From assembly GCA_900155495.1 (NCBI GenBank), contig FTLJ01000096.1:37093-101092 (forward strand): DNA of 64,000 bases, in the 5' to 3' direction. The DNA is from Porogramme epimiltina. Taxonomy: Eukaryota > Basidiomycota > Agaricomycetes > Polyporales > Polyporaceae. The position numbers and the translations under genes are program-made. The notes under the pieces are model-generated. The model searched no databases, was not told where the DNA came from, and worked only from the letters and a program-made list of their open reading frames with translations. Below, in pieces: positions 11,812 through 23,094 of this stretch. How positions within the stretch are numbered: position 1 is the stretch's first letter; each line of letters begins with the position of its first letter.

Positions 11812-13013
11812 ATGGCGCAGACGTCTGGTCTGACTCGCGCAGTCTCTGGAACAGGTAATGCGCAGCAAGGTATGAAAGTATCTCACCTCTTCGTACATCC
11901 TTGATTTGCTTACCCCCATTGGTAGAATGCACAGGTTCCAACTTCTACAAGTTTCCCGGCCGAGGGGATGTAGTCAATACGACACAGCCAGTTGAACTCG
12001 CTTGGAACCCAGGATGTCTTGACACCCTCGAGGTGGATATATTTCTGTTTTCCGTGCTCAGCGAAGGCAATCCCGTCCCGTGCGTCTGGGAGAACGTCGA
12101 CAACGGCGCGGGCAGGTACAGCATCGACCTTGACGCAAAATGGTGGAACTTCAGCAAGTCAGTTCTACTTGGCCTCATCGTCGTCCCCTCGGGTCAGCTC
12201 CCGTTCAACTCTTCCCTCCCTATGGGTCCACTGTTTACCGCGACGTACTCTGGCGATCTTTCACCGCTTAACAGTAAGCACCCAAGTAGATTGGGAACAT
12301 GCTTAATCGTTGCGGCGGCCGTCGCACCCTTCCTCTTCCTCGTCTCCATCTCCGCAGCAATATACCTCATGAAACCCCGACTCTCGTGGAGAAGCGTCAT
12401 CCGGACAAGTTCACGCAAGATCGCTAATGAACGCAAGGTTTCCGCCGCATCCTGCATCTCCCACGAGGCGCGGCGTTTCCGACGAGCGCCGCCGGCGTAC
12501 TCGTCGAACTCCATCTACGCCCCATCCATTGCCACCATCGAGAGTTTCGATGCTCTCGATCCGACGACCCCGCCATTGGCTATGTATCCCATCCATCTCC
12601 CGGGACTCATGGAAGATGCGAACGAGTTAGATATCAGCACCTGGAAGCCAGCAACCAAGTTCGAACCCGAGTTCCATCTTCCGCATCTTCCCTCCAAGAC
12701 GCCCTCCGAACCTTCGTCCACCCAGCACACGCCATCGCCCAGTAGTGCGTCCGCGGACACCCTCGCGACTCTTCCCCCCATTTACGGGCCGTGCACCAAC
12801 GTGACAGGCTCTCTCCATCCCCCACCTGTGATCGAACATCTTTACGAACATCGACCTGGAGGGGTTCTCCCGAGCCCTACCCGGCCACGCCGGCGTTCCG
12901 TAGATGGCGGTGTGCGTCTCGACGGGGGTCCACCATTCTCTGGTGACGGGGGTCCGGGTGCGGATCTCCGGGTAGACGACGTAGCATGGGCGCTGCCTCC
13001 CTACGATGAGTAA
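11812..13013 (+). CDS. S3: PY-motif single-pass membrane protein, type A-like ectodomain
   Basis: Two-exon model (11812-11854, 11926-13013), 376 residues. The small first exon is chosen because it joins in frame (GTE|CTGSNFYKFPGRG) over a GTAATG...TAG intron, but it encodes no signal peptide, so a different 5' exon is possible. The ectodomain is about 110 residues, with two Cys and sites such as NTT and NFS. The single helix is around 12298-12370 (TCLIVAAAVAPFLFLVS). The tail is long, Pro/Ser-rich, carries VDGGVRLDGGPP and ends ALPPYDE, an LPxY-type WW ligand. Unlike most S genes there is no intron after the helix. It lies between the two MYND paralogs. Confidence 0.72.
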
Positions 13014-13819
13014 CTTCTGGGTATGTATCTGATCATTTATCACCATGCGTTCGACATTCACTGAGGGCTCGGGGTGGTGTTCAGGGAGGATCAAATTGGC
13101 GAAATTGTTGCGTGGAGCGAGCATGGAGTGCCTTTAACTTGTTTTCTAGAGTACTGTTCCGTCGTTTGTTACCTTGGCGATGATGTGACCCTTGTGCAAT
13201 GTATCCTCCGTCTCCGTAATCTTGGTCTCTGTCGCTTTGAATTTGGTCGAAGCCAATTGTTAATGAGACGTATATAGTATTGGTCGTAAGTATGTAGTCC
13301 TAATAGATGAGTTATATGCCTGACTTTCGGAGTCTGAAGTGTATGATATTGAAGGCGGAGAGTAAGTAAGTCCTCGATATCGGCTTCAATCTCCGAAGAT
13401 GATGGTGCCTCTCCAAGTCCCCTCGTTGCAGACACCATGCTTTTCCCCCTCATCGGCATCTCTATACATCAGTCCGTTCCGACCTTCTGTATAATGTTAA
13501 GTGAAATGTCAAGACTTACAACCTCTTGTTGCGCGGGAGCCATGGCAAGAAACAACACTCTACGTTGGACTGGCCCCTCACTTCGACCTGGAGTTGTCTG
13601 CCGGTGGGCTCGTTGAGGAGACAGGGCGGATGAAGGGGTACCGTAGGCACGAATAAGGAATGGTACACGGGACGGCTGTAGCTGAGTGTGCCCAGTTTGC
13701 TGCGTCATATCGATCACACCCGATGGTCCCGAGCCTCAGTTTTCGAGCCAGTTATCGCCCCGCCCCTGTCTCGTCGTCCTACATCTGCAACGACGTCCAC
13801 CCTCTCTTCGAACTCAACT
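13014..13819. other. Intergenic, S3 to MYND-2
   Basis: No recognisable gene. The MYND-2 frame is open upstream from 13688 but without an ATG in frame before 13820. Confidence 0.45.
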
Positions 13820-14774
13820 ATGCCCGAACCCTCTGCGCGATCGTCGGATGCGGGGCTCTTCCACGATGCAATGCCTATACACACCCATCGTCACTGCAAG
13901 AACTGCTTCCGCATGAATCGCTGCGAAGGCGCGGACGCTTCCAAGCTTTTCCGGTGCTCAAGGTGCACAGTCGAGACGTATTGTGTGCGTGTATGGCCTT
14001 ATATATGCGTGTGTCGTCTCACCCAGTGTGTTTATAGTCTAAAGAATGCCAGAAGGAGCATTGGAAGAAAGGCCACAAGAGCGGATGTCAACTCTACTCT
14101 GCCTTCCGCGATTCCGCGACCACGTTCTCAGGCGACCCCAAGGCATGGTCATACCTTACCACCTGGATAGCGTTTCACAACACCACCCTCGTCAACGCCA
14201 CCCTTGCATTCTACTTGCTCATGAAGAACTTCTTCCCCGGCGACGTCTTCAACGAATATATACTCGAAATCACCCTCCTCTACCACGACGACCCCTCCTT
14301 GCCCATCGAGCGCCGCTTCGAGGTCCGCGGCCACCAGTTTGCACACAAGGACCAGCCCGGCCCCCTCGGCGGCCTCAGCTACGCCGACACAATCTTCCGC
14401 GGCTCACGCGAGGCCGCGGTGGAGATCGGGCGTAAGCACCTCGGGGAAAACTACTTCGCGACGGGTGCGTACATCGTGATGGCCAAATTCAAGGCGGGGA
14501 GAGAAGAAGGCGTCCCGTTCTGGAAGCACTTCGGCATCGACAAGGAGAGTGCGCGCGCGACGCCGCTCACCATGCGCCCGCTGGAAGTTCTCAAGCGCAA
14601 CATCCACGAGGGAGTGAAGCCGCGCTTCTGCTGTGGGAGGGTCCCGGGATTGCCGACGTGCTGTTGTGGTGGCTGGACGCACGAGAAGGTACGCTCTCCC
14701 TTTACAGTCCGTAGGGTGTGACCCTGAAGGTTGCTACGCTACAGCCAGATCATGCTCCGAGGGAAGGATCATAG
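13820..14774 (+). CDS. MYND zinc-finger protein 2
   Basis: Predicted 281 residues in three exons: 13820-13984, 14038-14688 and 14745-14774. The structure and intron positions are the same as in MYND-1. The finger reads CKNCFRMNRCEG..., FRCSRCTVETYC | SKECQKEHW..HKSGCQ. The ATG at 13820 was chosen because PSARSSDAGLFHDAMPIHTH aligns with the start of MYND-1. The C-terminal part keeps FCCGRVPGLPTCCCGGWTHEK, and the last tiny exon gives PDHAPREGS. The second exon of MYND-1 and that of MYND-2 are nearly the same length (215 and 217 codons). The two genes are clearly a tandem duplicate with S3 between. Molecular role unknown; MYND domains usually bind proline-rich partners. Confidence 0.85.
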
Positions 14775-16555
14775 AGAATAAGTTGGCCGTAGGCACGTTT
14801 TGATGTATACTATCCCTCTTTATACTTTATACTACCGTGCTCGCTGTACCCCCTTGGACGTCTTCCTGCCATCCCCACCTTACCCCTGAAGCTTTCTTGG
14901 AGCTGGGATCTATCAAGGATCTGACTCATGGACCTGCGCTGACGGAACGTCTGTCGCCCGATTAGCAGGAGGATTCCTGCCCCTCGCACAGTAGTTACCG
15001 CAGTGACACTACTCATGACTTTTGTTTAGACAAATGCGTATACAAGGTACGTGGTTGTTTCTGGATACCAAACTGCGTACTCACCGTAATACCTCTGCTG
15101 CAGCCTAACCGTGAGTGTTATGCGCGCGAGCCGAGCCTCCTTTGCGAAGAGCAGGGCTTGGTCTCGCTCTCCAGAGCAGCCGCATCGAAGTTGCTTGAGA
15201 GAGACGGAACAGCCCTCATTTGCTGCTCGCGCGTGCATCGTGTCGTCATGGACGCATGATCACACATCCTAGCACGCTGTTTCATTATTTCCCTGTACGC
15301 GATCCTCACCAGCCCTCCGTAGTAGCTTTGTGTTACTCTTTAAACTTCGGCGATAGTCTACCACCAGTCACCCCTTCGAACGACGAATATGTAGAGAGCA
15401 GAAACACTTTGCCTCTCCATTCAGATGCAGGATAGAACATATATGTGTACTCTCACAGTAGTTCTGACGTTTACATGTAACTTCAACTCTCCCGGCTCTA
15501 TATTCGAGATTATCCCATCTCTGGTTGAACCCAGCAGCTGCCGGTCGGCATATCACGTTATCACGTGCCTATCATATGTGATGACACGGCTCGCTGATCT
15601 CACTTTGGGATTCGTCTGTCAATGCCTGTGCTCTGTTGTCTGGTACCAGCCCACTCCGAACAAATTCCCCGGCGTATGCTGTGTATTTACTATTCCCGAG
15701 CTGCCCGCAATCGCCATCGTGGTTCTCTAACGCTGCAATGTCACAGAAGAAAGAATACGATCTGATTCATGTCGCCCATCTGTCAAAGCCTACACGATTG
15801 ATTCCCTGCCCAAGCTCCAAGCACGTCTTCTCACAATCTGCCGTCGTCTATGACGCCGTCGCTGGCATCGTCCGTACCGTCCGGTGCAGTGCAAGGCGAC
15901 AGGATGTTCCGTCTTCCGGGCGCTGGTGTCCTGTACCCGCGGTTGGTGAAGCTCTGTGCTACAGTTCAGCCTCACCAGTGACTACGCCGACCTGCTTACT
16001 CTCAACGATATGGGGCCATCCTCGGAATGTATATCATAAGGATGGTGCGTCGCATTCCACTTCGACGTAAATTTGTACTACTGGCTGACCTACAGGCGTG
16101 CTCACGCGGAAGTTTACCTCACACTGTTGGTGGACTTGCGGGACAGGTTCCGCCCATGAGTAAGAATTGACGTTCGAAGTCCAGTAGGTTCAGGGAGCAT
16201 TGATGCATGATGGTGCTGCCACCTGCGGGCGAGTCAACTTCCCCTTCTGTCTTCCCGCGCTCGAGGGTAGCGTCCACGTGATGCGGTCCGTCTGCTGCAA
16301 GCTATCGCCGTGGCGGTTCTGACGGAAGATGGGGCCACTGCTCTCCTCCGAAGCGTTGGTAGCCGCCATAATCTTCGGGACGCTGATGAGCGTCGCGTTT
16401 TAGACACGGCCCGTGCTCTCAGGAGTTGTCCAGGGCATTGTTATTCACTGACGTCTCTCCTCATGGTCTTCACCAACACCTCGTAGGCGTTCCGCCGTTC
16501 TTTCTTGCTCTCTCCATTCTCGTCTCTGCCCTAGCGTTCCCGCCAGACGGGAGTC
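14775..16555. other. Intergenic or unresolved 5' exons of S4
   Basis: No complete gene is seen. Between about 15880 and 16140 short open stretches in different frames (for example MFRLPGAGVLYP near 15901, and HFDVNLYYW near 16058) weakly recall parts of the S3 ectodomain. They are broken by stops in every simple splice path tried, so they may be remnants. Confidence 0.3.
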
Positions 16556-17675
16556 ATGGGGATATCTCAATCGAGCCTCCTGTACCAGGACCTTCCCGTC
16601 ATCATCGTGGCCTCAATAATCGCTCTCTTGTTCATTCTTGGAGCTGTGTGGGCTTGCTTATTTCATCCCAAGTCATACGGCGAGAAGAAGGGAAAGGAGA
16701 AAGGGAAATCCCGTGAGCGATATTGGTTTAAGTGCCTCGCTATTGAGAAACTGACTATTGGTGCGTCAAGTGGCATACCCAAACACTACTCACCGCCGTG
16801 CATCTCCCCGGCTTCAGGATGGGCAGGCAGAACTTGGAGAGTTCCGATCTCATTCAGGAGTCGCACATGAGTCACGAGGGGAAAGCTCAGGACCCAGGCG
16901 TGAAGACCGGCTCATTCCCAATCGTCTCGAGGACCTTGTCCTAGATCCCTTTCGCGATAGCGCGTCTCATGATACCCCTATACCAACGCCCGTGTCCGCC
17001 GCTCCTCAGCTGCCACCGCAAGCACTCACCCGCTCCCGGCTCAATCTCTCGGACTTCGACGTCGACCGTCCAAGTTCCATTCATTCCTTCACGAGCGACC
17101 TTCACACAGGGGCGCGTACCGAGGCGAGCGGCACCACTTCCGTCTTCGAGTCGCCCTACAGTCCACCACCACATAGCGCTACTACCACCGCAGACGCCGA
17201 GGTACCGCGCTCACCCACATCAACATATGATGACGGGGTGTCTATGAAGACATCTTCGACCCTTCCCCCTTCATACCGCACCCGGAGATCAGTCCTCGAC
17301 TTGACGGCCCACTCGCACTCATCGCCTTCTCTCTCGGACGGGGTCCCACGAACCCCGCACATACCGCCCGTCCCGCCATCGGCATATCGCAGGAACCGGA
17401 GAGGCTCACGGGCTGGTGCAACGCTCATTGCGGATCTTCAAGCGGCAGGATGGGGGCGTGACACGCCGACGTCCCGCACGGAGGATGAAGAGGGAGGGGG
17501 GCTGGGAGCACGACAGAGGCGACCCGGACCCACAAGAGAGAGGCGGAGGTCGAAGGATGGCGGTGTTCGTCTCGAGGGTGGAAGGCCGGGATCTCCTGCG
17601 TATGAGCGGGATCTCGGCGATGACAGTGGAGGGTCAGGGTCTACGCGGCCGCCGTCTTATCTCGAAGGTGAATAG
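16556..17675 (+). CDS. S4: PY-motif membrane protein, ectodomain missing or unresolved
   Basis: Two-exon model 16556-16760 and 16831-17675, 349 residues. The helix starts only about 13 residues from the modelled ATG (LPVIIVASIIALLFILGAVWACLF) and is followed by the very basic run EKKGKEKGK. The tail (over 250 residues) is Pro/Ser/Arg-rich. It contains an internal LPPSY near 17262-17276, then KDGGVRLEGGRP, and ends RPPSYLEGE, so it carries two potential WW ligands. The 70-nt intron was placed by reading frame; a donor at 16713 also fits. Either the protein has lost its outer domain or upstream exons are degenerate or unrecognised. The tail is certain, the N-terminus is not. Confidence 0.62.
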
Positions 17676-18259
17676 TAGGCAATGACGCTTATCGCGAATG
17701 CATGACGACGAAACCAAGTGTGCCGGATTTGTCAAGTGCTCTCTTTGCATTCTTGGCCAGTAGAAGCAGGAACTTTTGATATTCACAATGCCCCGTTGCA
17801 TGATTTTGTTGCCAAGGATAATATTTCTTGTCAAAGGTCTTTATATGTATAGACCGAGAAGTAGATGGAGGGGTTTCCGTCTGCACCGTGCGGATCTGTG
17901 ACCCCACCATCCTCCCGGACACAATTCGAGCAAACCTATACTGGGGAACTTGGTCTTGTACCGACAGCACCCTATACATGTCCATATTCCTTGCTTCTCC
18001 TGATGAGTGGTATCATTTGATATACTAGCGCGCTACGCAAAGATGGCGACATTCCGGGGCCCGAGAATCACAACGGATGCTGTTACCCTTCTTCTAATAT
18101 CAGATATAGCTAGGGGCAGATGATGCAACCCCCGTCTCTATCCGTGGATTGATGACAAAAGCATGCATTCCACCGTCATAAGGGGAACAATCGACTCCAC
18201 TCAGGCATCCTCGTCACGCTTTCACCACCCGTGTAACTCCATACTCTCTAGTCCTATAC
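17676..18259. other. Intergenic, S4 to S6
   Basis: A moderately AT-rich spacer. No gene or clear TATA element is recognised. Confidence 0.4.
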
Positions 18260-19662
18260 ATGTCTACGCTTCCCGGTCCAGAGGGTGGCTCCTCCCCTTG
18301 CCAAATCTCAGGAAAGGGTATCCTTTCCTTAGATGACACGGGACCCGAGATCAATTACCAGGGACAATGGAAAAATATTACAGACACACATGCATTCCAC
18401 GAGTCGATTAGTCAGTCTATAACGGGTGGGGATACCGCAAAAATGTTTTTTTCAGGTGTGTACCCAAGTTGCATCCGTCTACTATAGCATCATATGCATT
18501 GATTATTCCCCAGGACCCCTTCTTGTGGTAATAGGGGCTCAAATAGGTGATCAAGTCGTCTATCAGGTTGATAATTTGCCTCAAGTGACGCCTAAGGGCT
18601 CGGAGGATGACTCCAAGTATACGCATACACTCTTTAGTACAAGCGGTATCAGTGGCGCCGGCACCCATACCCTCACGATTCGCAATAACATGCAGGGCGA
18701 TACACTGTTCCTAGACTGTTTTCAAGTCTCCGCCGATTCAACGACAAGCATTACACCTACGAAAACGAGTTTGAATCCTACTATTGACACGACTAGTCAC
18801 ACTACTAATACGACGGGGGCTACACCGACGTCAACTCGGGCATCCTCGACAGGACAACTGGGGTCAATACTAGCAACCAGTACAAGTCCCTCAACATTAT
18901 TAAGTGCTTCCACAGGTACTCTCATATGAATGCTATGAAAATATCCAAACATACTAAACTTAGCATAGGACCTTCTTTCTTATCGACTACAGCTGCAGCA
19001 CAGAGTTATACCGGCTCGGGAACGTCCATCTCGGGCACGCACTCGGAAATACAGCCCTCTTCTCCATTCTCCAGTATCGTGTTATCGGGTCCTAAAAGCA
19101 TACCCACCAGTCTTCCCCTCTCGACTACGGGGAGTCAGCCCGGTGATGGGAGCCGCAGCTCGCCTGCCACACTCTCAGGAGCAACCATATCGCCAAGAAT
19201 AGTTGCGGGTTCTGTGGTTGGGGCTGTTCTCTTCATTCTGCTCATGGGAGCCTGTGCTATACTGTATAGGAGAAGAGTGCACGCCCAGCGCCAGGGTATA
19301 CTTGTGAGATTTGGTTAGTACCACTTTTTTCTTTAATTTTGTTTAATGAACATACTAAGTCGACGACAGAACCTTTAGCACTGTTCTCAAAACCATCACC
19401 TGGCCTTGCGACTGGCTCTGCATCAATTAGGAGCTCAACAGATAAGGGGGGAGCGGAGAAATACTATTTGGGCCGTCTTTCTCTAGCCCCGAGCGTAGCT
19501 CCAACGCTTCCCCCATACGAGGAACCAGTGTCTCTCGACTCTCACCAGAATGTGACATACGGGGTCGAATACGACCGTGTGGGAGGGAACAATGTAGGAG
19601 AAGAAGAAGAAGAAGAAGAAGAAGAAGATAGAAACGAAGTTGTTGTGCCTGTGGTTCTATGA
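18260..19662 (+). CDS. S6: single-pass membrane protein, type B ectodomain
   Basis: Exon 1 (18260-18455) begins MSTLPGPEGGSSPC and contains LDDTGPEINYQGQW; it ends MFFSG with the phase-1 intron common to all type B genes. Exon 2 starts at 18514 (GPLLVVIGAQIGDQVVYQVD) and ends the folded domain with GTHTLTIRN...FLDCFQVSAD. A Thr/Ser stalk, split by further introns, leads to the helix IVAGSVVGAVLFILLMGACAIL and the stop-transfer RRR. The tail resumes after an intron (EPLALFSK...), contains LPPYEEP (LPxY-type ligand, internal here), and ends with nine consecutive Glu and VVVPVVL. No signal peptide is present; the helix may act as the signal anchor. Sequence pattern suggests a beta-sandwich, perhaps galactose-binding-like; ligand unknown. 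Confidence 0.7.
19600..19626 (+). repeat. (GAA)9 microsatellite inside S6
   Basis: Nine perfect GAA units, read in frame as poly-Glu near the C-terminus of S6. Its length may vary between strains. Confidence 0.9.
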
Positions 19663-20627
19663 CAGAATGGACGGTTGACATGGGAAAATCTTGACGGCGA
19701 GTTTATACATAGTTCTCGCAACGAGTGTTTCAACTGATACAATGATGTCGTACAACAGAGGGCACGGCATATTTGTAGATTAACAGGCAACTTGATCGTT
19801 GGAGAGGCTGAGGTACATTTCTGTCAACTTAGTCCTTACACTAGTACTGTTTTCGCTTTGGATTGTGCTACCACTAGACACTCTGCTATTGGGGGACTTC
19901 GTAGAATGAGAGAATTGGTGTGGTCTCTCGTCTCACCAGAGCGCATGGCTGTAGGCTTTCCGCAGTTTTTTCATTCGATTATCATGCTTATGTCCATCAA
20001 ATGATTAAACAATTCAAATATTTCACCTGGCACATGGTCTGGATCTTCCCATCTCTCGAGTCGTTATTTGCGCGCTCTATCTTGCACGGTTACTCGGCGA
20101 AGGGGTATCATCACTGCTCCTAGTACTACTGAAAAGTCTACCTTAACTGACAGGCCAACATCATTTGTTCCCGTGAATTGCGCATCCACGTCCTGAGCAG
20201 AGAAATAACTCTCATTTTATTAGCTAATTGGGGTGCGCGTAGCTACATCGCCCTTGTCGATGATTCCTCAACGCATTGACTACATCTATTGTTGGGAGTG
20301 ATGGTAACCCCGGCCGATATGGCTGGTAACTCGTGATCCTACCCTCTCCACGACATATATTATCCATACTGAGTGTTCTCTGGCTATCACTCAGATTGTG
20401 GCCTCATCCTCTTTGCTATCTTCTCGGAAAACGTCTACTCTGCTTCAGCGGTAGAAAGGCGCTTCAACGCATCCGCTAAGGACCTTGCGGCATATTCTGG
20501 TGAGACTACCATGGGCTTCACAGGCAGAGAAATTGACGAAGTCCCGCTTTCACAAAAATATTCCCAAATGATGAATACACAATAGATTCATGGGTGAAAT
20601 ATTCTCGCCTCCCCTTCCTAAGAGCAC
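19663..20627. other. Intergenic, S6 to S5
   Basis: No gene is recognised. A hydrophobic stretch near 20394-20440 (GLILFAIFSENVYSAS) could be a signal-peptide exon of S5, but it lacks an ATG in the right place. Confidence 0.35.
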
Positions 20628-21765
20628 ATGCTTATAAGGGCTTTGTTCATAGGTATGCCGGTGGAGGGATTGCCACTCTATATTGGTGTGCCGGATCCGC
20701 CACAGGAGTGTGGCTCTATCAACATCGAGTGGTCGGGCGGCATACCCCCTTACGACGTAGCTGCATTCGCTTCCTCCACCCCACTTGCTTCATTTCGTCG
20801 CATCAACAGTTCTCCTATCCAATGGACTGTTAATGCCAGCACTGGAACACCAATCACATTCACTGTTGAAGACAGCATGATGCACAACGCGTCTACGGGA
20901 TTACTTACAGTCAATCCCGGTACCACTACGGGCTGCTTGCTCGCACCCCCGTCAGAGTCTAGCCTACATAGAGAGAGTAGGCACACACAGGACGGCATGA
21001 CGGTCGTGGTTATTGTGTTAGCATCTCTAGCCAATGTTCTTGCTCTGGCAGCCATTGGATTCTGGATACGACTTTGCCGGACGAAGGCGCGAATTTTGGA
21101 AGCCGACGAAGACGTTTATGAGCACAAAGAGGTCGTGATGTCGCCTGAGCAGCTTGGTGAGTCTCTGCTAACTACTTTTTGAATTCTTCTTAACACATTA
21201 CAGATTTTGAGGACATTCCTCTTGTCGGGTCTCTAACTCCACGGAGACAGAACGTGGTGCAGAGATTGCGTTCCGCTGCGACTCCTGGAGTTATTGTATC
21301 ATATATTCGGAGGGCTACACGATCCTGGAGCGGAGGCCGCTACCGTTCGGACTCCACCCTTGTCAATACTCCAAGTTCAAGAGACGAGGGTTGTCCAAAC
21401 AATGCACACTCAAATGGTTTCACCCCAAGGAGAAGGCCATTCATCAAGAGCATTATCAGCCCGAAGGCGTTCCACGTTTCTCGCCTCGCTATTGTCAGAC
21501 CACAGAGGATTCCCTCCTTAAGCTCTTCACCAAGTTTGAGCAGTGATCATTCCCATCATCGGTCTGCCGTATCTTCGAGAACAATGATGGGTCAAGCAGC
21601 TGAGGTCATTACAGAGCACATGGATAATGTAGGTTCCATTAGAAGTAGCTGTATCCCCATACATGTTCTCACACTGGCACCCTCATGCAGGCGTCCCCGG
21701 AGCAGCGTAGTAACTTATCAAGCGTTGATCCGCCAACACCTCCCCCTCCTTATAGCCCTCGATAG
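20628..21765 (+). CDS. S5: PY-motif single-pass membrane protein, type A ectodomain
   Basis: Three-exon model 20628-21156, 21204-21628 and 21691-21765, 342 residues. The ectodomain matches S2: VPDPPQECGSINIEWSGG.PPYDV, then W.VNASTGTPITFTVEDS and a closing Cys. The helix VVVIVLASLANVLALAAIGFWI is followed by a phase-1 intron, as in S2. The final exon was found by requiring the family end: splicing from the GTAGGT donor at 21629 to the CAG at 21690 gives ASPEQRSNLSSVDPPTPPPPYSPR-like reading, ending in a PPxY ligand. The unspliced frame instead runs on to 21835 without it. The 5' end is uncertain, because no convincing signal peptide follows the ATG at 20628. Confidence 0.72.
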
Positions 21766-23094
21766 AGCATATTCAATACGAGGGATGCACATTTGCTCCA
21801 TGTACTTCAGGAGCGGATATAAAGCGAGTGTTTAGGTCAATTTCTTCATATGCATAGAAGACTGCTCGTATGCAGGGTGTTATAAGCGCATCCTGTTGGT
21901 CATGATGGAGTCACAATGCGCGTATGCTGTTTTATCCCAAACGTGTGCTAGTACTTTTCACAGAGTGTTGAAAATTCACTCTTTACACCTTACCAGCTTT
22001 CCATATAGTCACTCAATGACCCAAGCATAATGTGGACGTTGGAGGTCTCGTAGAACAGGGAGGCTCGCGTAGTGCCGACACGCGTCGCGTCTTGATCACG
22101 TGCTTTTCATTGCCAACAAGCGCTGACGCACGGATGCCTGGGCCGTAGTGACGCATCAACGATGACGAATGCGACCTCTGAAGGCATCAATGACTGCCGC
22201 TAGTTCGACGTCTATGGAGCGAGCGTCTGTCATCTCTCGCTCCTCTCCTGCATTCGCTTCAGCCATATCCGCGCATATACCCACTGCACAGCGTCATCTG
22301 CCGTGTCCGATGACCACTGCGACCTCCGAAAGATGCCTGTCGAACTGCGCTGCACCTATGCCACCCATCCATATCATATCTTCTTCTCGAGTTCTCCCAT
22401 CTGCACGTCCAACAGCTCGATGTGATGCTTCCAGTGGTCTCACTTCTATCCCCTTGGATAGAGCCTATTTCACGGATCCCGACGTGATTGTTCATCGAGG
22501 TCTCCTATTTCTGGAAGCCAATACGTCTCCATATGAACCCACGTGCACAAAATCAAGCCCATCTCGGCATTGCGTTACCGTCTGGTAAGTGCATACTATG
22601 TTACTGAGGTCACGCGCGACGGATCCATGAGCCGGTGTGATGATCGTGAATCGCGCGAGGAGGCGATTTACCTGTTATCTTCTCCACCCAAGTCCCGCTG
22701 TTCTCTGACAGTGTGTCGTCTCCCAGACTCATATATGTACCGAGCTTTCCACGTGGGATATGTGGGGGCAAGGCTATGACGTGCGGCTGGGTTCGCGCGA
22801 CCATCCGCGACGGGACCTCAGCACCGTCTCATCATATAGTACAGCAATTACTTTGGAAGGATACTAAGTTCGCATTTGTACGGAGCTTTCCATTCTTATT
22901 ATTCCGTGTGGTATATCTCAGTTGGGCTGAATGTTTGAGTCAAGGGGCCTGTAGCAATCACAAGAATAGCGGGTGGTCAATTGAGGGCCTTTCTCGTCTA
23001 CCTAAACGTCCTTCCCAGTTTTCCGTTCATCCTCTTCGACTTTCTTCGTCTCCGGACTAGGGTATCAGCTCCCACTCCCGACTTCCCCGTCAAC
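21766..23094. other. Intergenic, S5 to S7
   Basis: An open frame at 22169-22588 (139 codons) is Ser/Ala-rich with no recognisable domain and no splice support, and is not called. No other gene is seen. Confidence 0.4.

Noticed and set aside
22169..22588. 139-codon Ser/Ala-rich open frame
   Set aside because: No recognisable motif, no membrane or signal segment and no family tail; consistent with chance.
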